NCBI GenBank assembly: GCA_950097015.1
Contig: CATNEN010000033.1
Location: forward strand, 2,542,001-2,606,000
From: Macrostomum hystrix
Taxonomy: Eukaryota > Platyhelminthes > Macrostomidae
Direction of reading: 5' to 3'
Length of the DNA stretch: 64,000 nucleotides
Part shown: positions 44,283-54,986 of the stretch, piece by piece
Layout of the letters: each line of letters opens with the position of its first letter
Numbering within the stretch: the first letter of the stretch is position 1
Position numbers and translations under genes: made by a program
The notes under the pieces: generated by a model
What the model was told of the DNA's origin: nothing
Seen by the model: only the letters and a program-made list of their open reading frames with translations
Database searches by the model: none

Positions 44283-46853
44283 CTACAAGTTCCAGGCCTC
44301 TGCAGCAGCAGCAGCAAGGCCACTGCTGGGCCCCGTGCACTGGTTCTCCTTCCACCAGCCTCCCAGGTGAATGCCGTAATAGACTTTGTGCGACTCCACG
44401 CACGCCATGAGGTTGGAGGGGTTGAGGCAGGAGCGCCAGTTGTCAGACGAGTTGGCGCAGTCGCTGTCCTCATTCACCGGGGTGCCGGTGCAGACCCGGT
44501 AGCCATTGCTGCCCGGCTGCATGTCGGCTGTCCTGGGGAAGAACACTTCCGTGCCGTGGTGATAGGGGAAGCCCAGGTGGCCAGAGCAGCTGAATGCCGT
44601 TGCCAGGCGACTGGTGCCCGACAGCATCACAGGCGAGCAGATTGGCAGGTGCACGACAAGGTCCTTTGAATGAGCAGCAGGAGTTACCATCTTGCCTTGT
44701 TGAATTATGAGATTTAAAATATACAATGCTGAAAAAATGAATAGACTTATGCAGGCGTCGAACCCTAAACTATACATCCTCACGACGAAAATCGTTTAAA
44801 CGGAATCTTGGGTGATGGTCACACATCTGAGGAAGCCGTACCGTGAGAAGTGATCATCTTAGGAGGAGTTTGTGAGTCGGAGAACGCTTTTTGATTTTCT
44901 CGCTGTTGGATTTTCTCAAAATTCGAAGGTCGTTTTATAGAAACTTTTGACTCGAAGCGGTTCAGGGTGGTTGAAAAAGAAACGACTGAAAATGACTCCA
45001 TGCACATGGGCAACACCAATGGGTTACATAGTCGTTAAAGAAGCGTTGTTGGGTTTTGAATCCTGGCTATTCAAAGCTATGGAGGCACTTCGAGTCGCAA
45101 CAGTCGCTTGAACCTTGCAAGAGCTCATCACAAGAGCTCATCACAAGAGCTCATCACAAGAGCTCATCACAAGAGCTCATCACAAGAGCTCATCACAAGA
45201 GCTCATCACAAGAGCTCATCACAAGAGCTCATCACAAGAGCTCATCACAAGAGCTCATCACAAGAGCTCATCACAAGAGCTCATCACAAGAGCTCTTGTA
45301 ACTCTTTCTCTCGACGTTGCGAGAAATCTATGGAGACAATTTCATTTTTAAAGTTCGCTAGAGAGATCTCGAGGCACCAATAACTAAGTCAGCTTTCAGC
45401 CTTTAATCCCGCAGTTCACAATGTCCTCACATTTCCGTGCACCACCCGCCAGCTATTGGGCACCAGCCGGTCGAACGCCCTGGCGAAGAAATAATCTCCA
45501 ACTCGCGGCTCGCCGAATGAATAGAAGGCCAGCCGGCCCGGCGCCACCGAGTCGAAGACGGCCAGGTTGGCTGCAGCCAGGGTCGCCATGGCGCCGCCCA
45601 GCGAGTGCCCAGTGACCAGCAGGCTGTGGTCCGGGTTGGCCCTCATCAGGCCCAGCGTGGCCTCTTGTAGCTGCGGCCACAGGGCGTCGAAGCCGTTGCT
45701 GAAGTAAGCTTGCACTTTGCCGCCGATTGGCGAAGTCTGCTTCGGCATGGCCATGCTCATCAGGCCCTCCACCATCAGCTGGCTGCTGCCCGTGGTGCCC
45801 CGGAAGGCCAGCACGATCAACTTTCGGTCAGGAAGACGGCCTATATTTAATTGTGATGTTTTGAAATAGATTACTGCTCACCGACTCATCCTGAGCTGCA
45901 CAGCACCCACACATGCTCACCGACACATCCTGAGCAGCACAGCACCCACACATGCTCACCGACACATCCTGAGCAGTACAGCACCCACACATGCTCACCG
46001 ACACATGCTGAGCAGCACAGCACCCAAACATGCTCACCGACACATCCTGAGCAGCACAGCACCCACACATGCTCACCGACAAATCCAGAGCACTCGTCAT
46101 GCAGCATGTCGCAGGGAGCCGCAGCTTTGACCACGTTGACCAGGCGAGCCCCGCCAACATGAGCAGCAGGCGGGTAGTTGGCCAGGCAGGGCCCCGGCTC
46201 TGGCGCATAGGCGGCACCGGAGATGATGGCGGCGAGCTCGCTCAGTCGGGCGTCGAACTGGTAGTTGCCGTTGTCCGGCTCCTGGCACTTGCCCGGATCC
46301 ACGATCTCCTGCATTGGCAGCGAGGCGTGTGCGTTGTGGAAAATTAAGATTCGCCAGTGTACAGTGTAGCCAAAGCTGCCAATTTCGAATCGGTAAGCCT
46401 TCATTGAGTTCGTTTATCATAATCTAAGTAAAAAAACGCAACTCAAAGAGCGTTCTGACCATGAAAAACGGTTCTTAAATATTACTCGAAAAGCACTCAA
46501 TTGAGCAAGAGGAGAACCGGCCTGAGTACTGGGTCACCACTTCAGTTCAGTGTCTCTGAACTGCACCAACAGTGCAACACCCGTTTCTCTGAACTGGCGC
46601 AATTACCGTTAAACACCCAAGCCCCTGAAACACGCACCTGAGACGCGGAGCACTTGTTAACCAAGGAACCTGGCTCGTGACAGGCCCTGTCAATGGGGCA
46701 CCACCTGCAGGAGGTGCCTAGCCAGGATAATTTGGTGGCGCAGGTGCCGCAGTCCGCGTGGTTCGAGCAGCTCTCGCGCCTGTCGCTCGCCTCCAGCGCC
46801 GACGCTAGCAGCAGCGCCGGCAGGAGTGACAGGACTGCAGGCCTGAGCAGCAT
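44283..46853 (-). CDS. Secreted class 3 (fungal-type) lipase with PSI-like N-terminus
   Basis: Four exons: 46853-46638, 46308-46077, 45840-45431 and 44663-44283. Phases 0,1,0 total 412 residues. A signal peptide (MLLRPAVLSLLPALLLASA) is followed by a small Cys-rich module, CSNHADCGTCATK then CRWCPIDRACHEPGS, of the PSI/plexin-like type. The alpha/beta-hydrolase core has LIVLAFRGTT (oxyanion strand), VTGHSLGGAMA with nucleophile Ser229, FYSFGEPRVGD with the expected catalytic Asp region, and VVHGN/DLVVHLP. PYHHGTEVFFP supplies the likely catalytic His. The C-terminal extension has paired cysteines and KVYYGIHLGGWW. Function: extracellular or lumenal hydrolysis of acyl esters, probably digestive. 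Intron 2 starts with a tandem array of 39-bp units that repeat the exon 2 donor, with the frame open through them (see findings). Confidence 0.92.
45119..45297. repeat. 13-bp minisatellite in lipase intron 3
   Basis: About 14 perfect copies of GAGCTCATCACAA. The very low divergence points to recent expansion. Confidence 0.96.
45877..46080. repeat. 39-bp minisatellite spanning the lipase exon 2 donor
   Basis: Five units beginning CTGAGCAGCACAGCACCCAC and continuing ACATGCTCACCGACACATC follow the true junction. On the minus strand each contains GTCGGTGAGC, identical to the real exon 2 end plus donor at 46077. The unit is 13 codons long. Confidence 0.95.
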
Positions 46854-47687
46854 TTTGGCAGGACTCCAATGGGTTTCTGGATCTATTGCAGCAATGAAAA
46901 GTGCACTAGACGTATTTTTTACTCAGTTTTGGTAGATAAGAAACATGCCCTTACAAAAGACTTTTTATGCTAACACAATGGGCCAGCAGGGCCGCATCTG
47001 CTTGGACTCTCATGGACTGCAGGTGAATTGTTCTTATACGCATGTAGGAGTTGTGAGCAGAGGTTTGCTGTAATTGCACAAGACCAAAAACACCGATATT
47101 CCCCATGCATTTCGCTACCATGGCCTGCACGCGCGTATTGCATGCACCTTGCGCTTATAGTTTATCAACTACTGAATTACACAATAGTAGTACGTAAAAA
47201 AGCGGTTTCAAAACAAATTGCGCGCTTAGCAAGCAAGCAAGTTTCTTTAATTCAAGGTATAAAAAACGATTTATTCGAGCACTGAACTTGGATGATGAAA
47301 TTCGGCTTATGAAGCTGCCGAGTAGGTTTGCATGGCAAGTGCACATTTCAGGCTCCTAATCTATCAGAGCAGTGTTTCAACCCTTGAACGATGAAGCTCA
47401 CGTTGAAGCTCCGATCCAGTTGAGCCAATAGAGACCTCAAGATGATAAGGTCTGTATTGGTACTCTGTTAAATAAATATATAATCTATTTTCTCGCATTA
47501 GATTGTCTGAATAGTCATGCACAATATATTCACGTATTTAAGTGCAGCTGTGGTAATCACAGTAACGCGTATATTCTTGCTTTGAATTAATGATAGCCAC
47601 TACGGATTCAGAAAGCCCATTGCAAGCTCAACTGTATGTGGGCCCTCACGAGAAGCTTAAGATATCAGAAGGCTACAAGGCACCTTG
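46854..47687. other. Intergenic spacer
   Basis: No gene or repeat array recognised between the lipase start and the 3' end of the LRR gene. Confidence 0.5.
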
Positions 47688-48987
47688 TCACCAGAAGCGG
47701 CCTCTATTTCCAAGATGAGCCGTCAGAGCCCGCTTGGGACAGACATCTGGGTCCGTGACGCGTGGATGCAACAGCACAATGCCCCGCTGCTTGGCCACTT
47801 CAGTGGCAGTTTCCAGGCAAAGACTGGATTTGAACTTGCGGTCAAAGATGTCCAGGTAGGCCAATCCCTCCGCCAGGCACACGTAGTTAAGCAGCGCTTC
47901 GTCGGTGATGCGTGGCACTCCGAACAGGTTGAGGTGTCTCAACTGAGGACAGATGGTGCGAATGTATTCAAGACTGCGGTCGGTGAGGTTGTGACAGCAG
48001 GTGAGGTTCAGCGTTTCAAGCTGCGTGAGGCCTTGGAGCAGGCTGAGCAGGTTTGAATCTGTCATGAGATAGCCATGCCGACGCAGATTGAGTACTCGTA
48101 ACAGCGGGCAGCGGGAGCGCACGATAGCCAGCGATTTCGGTGTCAGGTAGCAGCCCTCCAGGTCCAGGATTTCGAGTGACGCAGGCAGGATGCAACTCAG
48201 GGTTACATTGTTGAGCGCCTTCTGCCTGCGAAGCCGACTAATTAACTGGCTGGAGTAGGGAGTGGCCGCGTCACTTGTTTGAGAAGGCAACAATAATTTT
48301 CGGGAGATTTTCCCAAAACCTTTATTACTTCTGTATGTTTTATTATTAATAAAATCACTCACCTGGTTAAATAATCATCTACGAATTCCGAAAAATCGTA
48401 CTGCTTGATGTTTTTTGTTGCTTTATCCAGGCAGATCTCCGTGAGCTTTTTCACTTTGCAATTTTCATGGTATGGATTCTGAAAGCAGTAGGAAATAGTG
48501 GCAAAAAAAACGCACTTATTGGAATAAAATCTGATATGAATAGAAAGATTATGAGGATGGTTCCTGTTTTTGCATGAACCAAGCATGATTAGCAAAAATA
48601 TTAATTCGTGCAATGTCTTTTTTCAAGGAAAGTTTATTTTGCAGACTTTAAGCACTAAATGCACTAAAAGCAATTTCTTACTTCTTCCAGTTGTCTTCCA
48701 TACGTAGCCCTTACAAGCTGGCGGCTTTTGCCATTCGAAAATTCTTCTTTTGTCTCAAATCTTTTAACGCCGCGATAGGATATATCCTCTGATAAAACAG
48801 ATATTAAGAAATCTTGTTTGTAACCTGTCAGCAAGCTGCATTCCAGAAGCTCTTGAAGATCCACGAATGCACCACCAATAATTGTGAGTCCTTCCCGGGC
48901 GGCGCCATATCGCAGAAGATAAGCAAGTGTCTTCCCCACCCTCTTTCTTACCTGCGGGTCTGACTTTGCAAAAACCTTACTTTTCAT
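47688..48987 (-). CDS. KptA/Tpt1 N-domain-like plus leucine-rich-repeat protein
   Basis: Three exons: 48987-48682, 48478-48363 and 48273-47688. Phases 0 and 2 give 335 residues; an alternative exon 3 acceptor (TACTCCAG) also keeps phase. Residues about 14-100 resemble the winged-helix N-terminal half of RNA 2'-phosphotransferase: VGKTLAYLLRYGAAREGLTI, then GGAFVDLQELLE, VKRFETKEE and RQLVRATYGRQLEE. The family His of LRHG is Tyr here, and the QGHS element is changed. The C-terminal ADP-ribosyltransferase-like half is absent, so activity is unlikely. A linker (LTEICLDKATKNIKQYDFSE) precedes LRRs of the Cys-containing AMN1/FBXL type: LEILDLEGCYLT, LRVLNLRRHGYLMTD, LETLNLTCCHNLTD, LRHLNLFGVPRITD and LAYLDIF. 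No F-box was recognised. Exon 2 cannot start a protein alone, which supports joining it to exon 1. Function unknown; perhaps a scaffold or ubiquitin-ligase adaptor. Confidence 0.65.
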
Positions 48988-49386
48988 GTCCTGAGAATGA
49001 AATACGATTCACCTAATGAATAATATTATTAAATGGAAGGCCTTCACTAAAAAAATTATATATAAATATATACAAACTGACGTAAAGCTCTACAGCGAAT
49101 GCTTCTAAATGAGAAAATCACGAAAAGTAGATTGTAATTGTGTAACGTGACAAAAAAGTATTGCACAAACGAAACCACATTTGTGTCAAATGAAAAACAA
49201 TTTAAAATATTAATTAAATATTGTGCAAATTATACTTTTCTAAAGTAAATTTTAATTATATTTTTCTGCTAAAGTTTAATCCGACGCATTTTTAGCATAT
49301 AAACAAGCAAGCAAGCAACCATTTCATTTTTAGTATATTAGATTCAGAGAATGTGTTATATAATAATTGATTTCTTACATAACCCG
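48988..49386. other. AT-rich divergent intergenic region
   Basis: Separates the minus-strand LRR gene from the plus-strand SELENOT gene and presumably holds both promoters. An acceptor-like CATTCTCAG directly precedes the LRR gene ATG, so a 5' UTR intron is possible. Confidence 0.4.
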
Positions 49387-49393
49387 TATAAAA
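49387..49393 (+). promoter_or_regulatory. TATA box of SELENOT
   Basis: TATAAAA lies 137 bases upstream of the SELENOT ATG at 49524, in a sensible position for a core promoter. Motif only. Confidence 0.5.
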
Positions 49394-49523
49394 GCGTAAT
49401 AATTAAGACACACGGGTATATTTTGTCCAGCAAACAAATAGGCGTTTATTATTATATTTTTATATTTTGATTCTTAATTACTGCATCAAGAAAGGAAAAG
49501 TAAAGTAGCTGGCAAGCTAAAGT

Positions 49524-51869
49524 ATGCAACTACTACGAGCACTATCAATTCTACTGATTGTTGCTTGCATTAATGCTCAGTCTGGGCTAAAGGAACAGAA
49601 GCTTCAAAAACCAAAGCTTGCCTCATTTGCAATGCCTACACTGAGAGTCCTTTACTGGTGAGTTGCATTAGCTAGCTATAATATTTTATTTTATATTTTT
49701 TATACTAACTGTAAAAAAAGAAATTTTCTAGCAATTAGGCACCTGTTCAAAGTTTTATAGATCTAATGTTAATGAGTAGGCCTAATGTAGCTTTCTTAAG
49801 AAAGTTAGACCTTGCCTAGGCCTAGCTAACCTAGGTAACAGTCCACTTTTGTAGGCCTAACAGCTAATTCAGTATGACCACTTTGGTAACAAATTATCTG
49901 AGTTTGTCTGATCTATTATCTAGTTATATGTGGCCTTAAGTGTCAAAAAGCTAAGCTTTGAAGTGTTCTAATGTTTTCATTTGAAGAACAGACTGTTTAT
50001 GTCAGGAACATCACAATTGATTTTACGCTAAGAGGCTGGCATGTCAGTACTCCTCCAGCACTGACAGGTCAAACTGCATTTGCAGTACTTGTAGCCTATT
50101 GGGCTGGCTCATTGGTACTGACAATTGATTTTTAAAAAATTGCAATGATTTACTTTGTTTTGTATAATTGTTTTTCCTTTTGAAATTGCATGTCCTCATC
50201 ATGGAATATTGGAAAACAATGAAATGAACAAATAACAACCAACAGCAATGAGTGAAAATGGTCATTTGGTCAGTCATTCAGAAAAAATCACAGTGGGTAG
50301 TAATGAGCCACAATGAACTTTCAAAGTATAGAAATATTAGCAGTTAGGAGAATCAAGATACACTTCTATATTTTCCCCTAGGGGCCTAGTCATCCCTAGC
50401 CCCAGCATGCAAAGCCAGCATATATCTATGGCATTTAATCCCCCAAATCCATATCAGCACATAAAACCTTGCAAAGCTACATCAGCATATGTCTGTGACC
50501 TTTGCCATGTCATATTTATACATCACTGTGGTCCTGTGAGTTTAAATGAGTTTTAAAAATAATTACATGAAACAAAATAAAATATTGCCATGTTAACTTG
50601 TTTGCTGGCTAGTCCCATAGGCATAGATTGAGATAATGGTGCCAGTCTTTTACTCTAGCTCTAAGTCATCTGTATTGAATTGGTGTTGAATTTCTCTGTT
50701 GATTGCCATTCTAGCCTCTATTCATCCTCTGATGATTCAATGTCCACTTTCCTAATCTTTCTGGGCCAGTTTTCTTTGTGTTTGAGTTCTGCTCTTACTT
50801 TTACTGCACTGGCAGCCTGGCTTCCCTTAGCCTTATCTTTGGCTTATTTTATACTGAGCTGGCTTCCCTTAGCCTTATCTTTGGCTTATTTTATACTGAG
50901 CTGGCTTCCCTTAGCCTTATCTTTGGCTTATTTTATACTGAGCTGGCTTCCCTTAGCCTTATCTTTGGCTTATTTTATACTGAGCTGGCTTCCCTTAGCC
51001 TTATCTTTGGCTTATTTTATACTGAGCTGGCTTCCCTTAGCCTTATCTTTGGCTTATTTTATACTGAGCTGGCTTCCCTTAGCCTTATCTTTGGCTTATT
51101 TTATACTGAGCTGGCTTCCCTTGACTAAATCTTCTTTCACTGAATTAAGAACAACAGTCAAATTGTCATATTGAACAATCATGATGTTTCCAACTAGTTG
51201 CCCATTATGGGATTACAGTGCCCATTTGCATTTTCAGTTTATTCGAATTTTTCCTAAATTAAATTGGATGACTAGTCTATACAAGTAGATTATCCACAAG
51301 CCGCACTAATCACTAAATTTATCCTCATTCTCCCCTTAGCTACTCCTGAGGCTACCGCCGGGTGTTTGAGGAATTTGCTCACATCCTGTCGCAGAAGTTT
51401 CCCACTCTGCGCATCGAAGGTGACAATTATCCTCCACCCGCATGGCGGCAGCAGCTTTGCAGCGCTCTATCCTTCCTGAAGTTCGCTATCATCATAGCCA
51501 TCCTATCCGGCCTGGATCCCTTCCCCTACCTGGGCTTGGCCACGCCGCAGGTGTTCAGCCTGGCACAGGAGAACAAGCTCTACGCCTGCATGATGCTGTT
51601 CTTCATTGGCAACGCCATCGAGGGCCAGCTTATTTCCACCGGCGCCTTCGAAGTGTCCTACAATGGTTTGGCTAATAACCTAATACCTAGATTACTTTCA
51701 TTGTCATAGTTACTCTGGTGTTTAATTACTGCTTGAACTGAAATTCCATTCCGCAGACATGGTCATTTGGTCCAAGCTGGAGAATGGCCGGGTTCCATCA
51801 CCAAGCGAGCTGATTAACATCATCGACAGTCAGCTATCAATGAGCTCATCGTCCATTCCCAGCGCTTAA
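49524..51869 (+). CDS. SELENOT: Selenoprotein T (UGA-encoded selenocysteine)
   Basis: Three exons: 49524-49657, 51340-51665 and 51757-51869. Phases 2 and 1 close to 191 codons, 190 residues (195 in human). After a signal/anchor segment (MQLLRALSILLIVACINAQS), the exon 1/2 junction creates C45-Y-S-U48. U48 is the in-frame TGA at 51347-51349, inside the family redox motif CxxU followed by GYRRVFEEF. The rest matches the thioredoxin-like SelT fold: LRIEGDNYPPP, a hydrophobic hairpin AIIIAILSGLDPF, then NKLYACMMLFFIGNAIEGQL and STGAFEVSYNDMVIWSKLENGRVPS. The protein is an ER-membrane thioredoxin-reductase-like enzyme, linked in animals to ER redox balance and secretion. A naive reading starts only after the TGA and loses the active site. 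A candidate SECIS lies 737 bases past the stop. Confidence 0.95.
50817..51125. repeat. 42-bp minisatellite in SELENOT intron 1
   Basis: Seven perfect copies of a unit starting CTGGCTTCCCTTAGCCTTAT, then TTTGGCTTATTTTATACTGAG. Being a multiple of three, it gives artefactual long open frames. Each unit carries TTCCCTTAG, which resembles the real exon 2 acceptor (CTCCCCTTAG). Confidence 0.96.
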
Positions 51870-52605
51870 CTCTATGGCCTGACTCGAAGCATACGCATTG
51901 CATTCGGCTGTACGCCTCGAATTCGCCTCGCCTGTACTTTTCCTGTCACATTATTACCCCTAAATGTCCTTCTCCTTTAATGCTATGGGGAAAATCATGT
52001 TTAGCACATGCATTACTCGCTTGTCATGCATTAGTTTAACATCCTAGATGAACAAATGGAAGTTAATATGTAAGGGAAATCTCATTTCGTCTCGAAAGAA
52101 ATTATGTCGCCGTAACTCTGTTGCTAAGGAAATCCTGTTGCTATGACACAGAAATGTTAGCTGAGTAAGGTAAATTCCGCTTTTATGCAGGATGAGTGAT
52201 AATTGCTAAGGGAAATCCCGTTACTATGCCACCAGAATAGCCGTTTTTAATAGAAATCCCTTTATTTTACAGCCAGGTTACTTTACTTTATGCCCGTCTT
52301 GTATAGGGAAATCTAAGTCAAGGCCGTGTTGATAATCAGTCGAGTGCTATTAGCTATTTCTAAGCAACCAGGATGTCCCATAGGCAACACGCAGGCATAT
52401 ACAGAATCGCCATTCAATTGTCCTTAATTCGCGAATTCATTCGGCTTTCACACCCGTCGCTAACCCAGATTTTTTTCCAATTCTTGATGTTTTGTTTGGA
52501 ACCCATGCGAAAAATGCCACTTTGACTACCAATATGAGTAGTATTCTAGAGTTATTGGCTCGCTTATTCTATTCATTGGAACTGGCCCGCCCTTGGATGC
52601 TAGCG

Positions 52606-52686
52606 CAGCGCGTTCCCTAATGACGATTGGCTGGCCGAAAACTCGACCCAGTTTCGGGTGGCCTCCAATCCGAACAGAGTTCGCTT
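52606..52686 (+). promoter_or_regulatory. Candidate SECIS element (type 2-like) of SELENOT
   Basis: A stem-loop in the inferred SELENOT 3' region has SECIS hallmarks. The 5' core is TGA at 52621-52623, opposed by GA at 52672-52673, allowing tandem G.A pairs with a C.C mismatch above. Helix II is GATTGG paired with CCAATC, a small internal loop, then GGCC with GGCC. AAAA lies at 52638-52641 in the apical region. An extra mini-helix, CTCGA with TCGGG, closes a 7-base loop, as in type 2 forms. Below the core, GCG at the 5' side can pair with CGC at the 3' side. SECIS elements recruit SBP2 and eEFSec to recode UGA. The fold was found by eye, not computed. Confidence 0.7.
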
Positions 52687-52966
52687 CTATGAACGGACCG
52701 ACGCCTCGCAGCTCGACTGGACGCGGGGTTCCTATTATTGTTTTCTTGTTTTCTGCTATTGTTTCTGCTTTGCTGATTTTAAATGAATTTCTACACGAGT
52801 AGCCGAACTGATTATAAATTGCCGATGCAAGTACATGTTATTCATATTACACCCGTCTGTTGTCTTTTTTATTTAGGACAATTTTTGTAAAACCCTTTGT
52901 CTAAAAGAATATATGCTAATATATTTCTCTAGTACTTACTATTACATTTTACATAAGAATCCTCAG

Positions 52967-53268
52967 CTTGAGCTTGAGATCCCCTCTCAGATCCACTGTT
53001 TGAGCTTGAGATCCCCTCTCAGATCCACTGTTTGAGCTTGAGATCCCCTCTCAGATCCACAGTTTGAGCTTGAGATCCCCTCTCAGATCCTCAGTTTGAG
53101 CTTGAGATCCCCTCTCAGATCCACTGTTTGAGCTTGAGATCCCCTCTCAGATCCACTGTTTGAGCTTGAGATCCCCTCTCAGATCCACTGTTTGAGCTTG
53201 AGATCCCCTCTCAGATCCTCAGTTTGAGCTTGAGATCCCCTCTCAGATCCTCATTTTAAGCTTGAGGT
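52967..53268. repeat. 32-bp minisatellite
   Basis: About 9.5 units starting AGCTTGAGATCCCCTCTCAG followed by ATCCACTGTTTG, in the spacer between SELENOT and CWC15. Confidence 0.95.
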
Positions 53269-53394
53269 CCCCTCGGATTCTAAAAAATACCTACTCTCTG
53301 TGTGAGCACATTGAACTATTATTGTGAGAACTCTTACTTCCCAGTATAATCCCAAAGCCTGTGTTTCGCATCGCCGCAATCCTCAGCGACAGCA

Positions 53395-54691
53395 ATGACC
53401 ACGGCTCACCGGCCTACATTCGACACGGCCCGTGGTGGGCAGAGCATGCGAGAGCGCGACCTCAGCGCCCAGTCCAAGCAGTACAGCTCCCGAGACCTGC
53501 CCAGCCACACGCGCCTGAAATATCGCCAGGAAGGCCAGGGTACCGCCGAGGATGCCCGAGTGGGCAGCCGTGACTTCAAGCGCGATCTGGAGGAGCGCGA
53601 GCGTCGACATCGCGGCGGTGGCAGCAGCGCCGAGGAGCCGGCTTCGTCATCGTCTTCGAAGCGGGTCCGACTGGCCGACGCGCCCGGCGGTGGCGCAGCT
53701 GCGGCGCTTCCGGCCAACCTGGACGCCGACGACGCCGCTGTGGCGGCAGCCGATTTGGATTCCGACGCTGATTCAGTAGACGACGCCGACGAAGACGAGG
53801 CCGCCGAGTTGATGGCCGAGCTGGCGAAGATTCGGCGCGAGCGGGAGGCCGAGGCGGCGCGCAGGTTGGCATTTTGACTTGTCACTAACCGTCTCTTCCC
53901 CATTATATTCTGCGAGTGGTTCGAGTAACACACGGGTGTTTTTTTAAGTTGATCGTTTTACGAATTCTTGGAATGATTGCGAATGAAATTCCATGGGGTT
54001 TCTATAATAGATATTCTGAGTGATTATTTTATGAAACCGCCTATTAGATTTGACCATAATTGCCCATAGAATCGCTTATTATAGTATTCATGGGATTCCC
54101 TGAGGAATTTCTGATCGGATTCCTAAGGAATTCCCGACGAGATTCCCTAAGGAATTCCCGACGAGATTCCGTAGGAACTCCCGATTTGGTTCTCTTAAGA
54201 ATTCCCGATGAGATTGCCGAGGGATTTTCCGATGAGATTCCCTGAGGAATTCCGGCAGAGATTCCTGAGGAATTCATGACAAGATTCCCTGGGGATTTTA
54301 AGGATTTAAATTTCCTCTAGGAATCAGATAATGAAATAGATAGGATGTCTAGAAAATTAAGTGAGCAAAATCACACAAATTTGTTTCATCCATCGATAGG
54401 GAAGCCGAGCGGCAGGCCGATGAGGAGCGCATTCGCACTGAGAACATTCTCAAAGGCAATCCGCTGCTCAACAAAGCTAAGCAGGCTGTCCCGGGCGTTT
54501 CAGCCGGCAGCGGCGGAGGCGGCGTTGCGGCCGACTTCAAGGTGAAGCGCCGCTGGAATGACGACGTCGTGTTCAAGAACTGCGCCAAAGACGACGACAA
54601 CGGAGGCAGCCGCCAGCGCCCGGCCAGCTTCATCAACGACACGCTGCGCTCGGAGTTTCACAAGAAGTTCATGGACAAGTACATCAAGTAG
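53395..54691 (+). CDS. CWC15: Spliceosome-associated protein CWC15
   Basis: Two exons, 53395-53864 and 54400-54691, joined in phase 2, give 253 residues (229 in human). The N-terminus [15 protein letters not shown] and [20 protein letters not shown] are family signatures. An [15 protein letters not shown] segment, an Ala/Ser-rich basic region (KRVRL) and an acidic stretch with [20 protein letters not shown] follow. Exon 2 supplies [13 protein letters not shown] and the highly conserved C-terminus [17 protein letters not shown], then [23 protein letters not shown]15 is a component of the activated spliceosome (Prp19/CDC5L-associated) in the nucleus. The extra length is low-complexity Ala/Gly/Ser. 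The exon 1 donor is GTTGGC, weaker than most here. Confidence 0.96.
54085..54300. repeat. Degenerate ~24-bp repeat in the CWC15 intron
   Basis: About eight diverged units of GAGATTCCCTGAGGAATTCC type. GGAATTCC palindromes recur. It is more diverged than the other arrays and so probably older. Confidence 0.85.
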
Positions 54692-54986
54692 CGGATTAAA
54701 TGTCATTAGTAACCGTTGCTATGTCGCTGTAAATTTTGCATAACCCCGATATAAACAGTTTCCTTGTAATTCTAGTGTTTTATTATGCGTCTTGTGTACG
54801 TCGTACTAACAATTATTTGCTATTGTGGCACTTTATCTAATAAAGCTAAAAAACATACTTCTCACATTGATGCGGGATGCCTACCCATTGAATTTGCAGT
54901 GCGACTTCGTTTCCTGCTTCTCTTATTCATGATTCTTGGTCTGCCGGCGCCGCGATTTGATTGTCTGACCTGGCATGACTCAAGCA

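Noticed and set aside
50680-51174. 164-residue hydrophobic repeat frame LPLALSLAYFILSW
   Set aside because: Arises from the 42-bp array inside SELENOT intron 1; no start context or conservation expected.
52593-52802. 69-residue frame overlapping the SELENOT 3' region
   Set aside because: It lies over the SECIS candidate and has no protein features.
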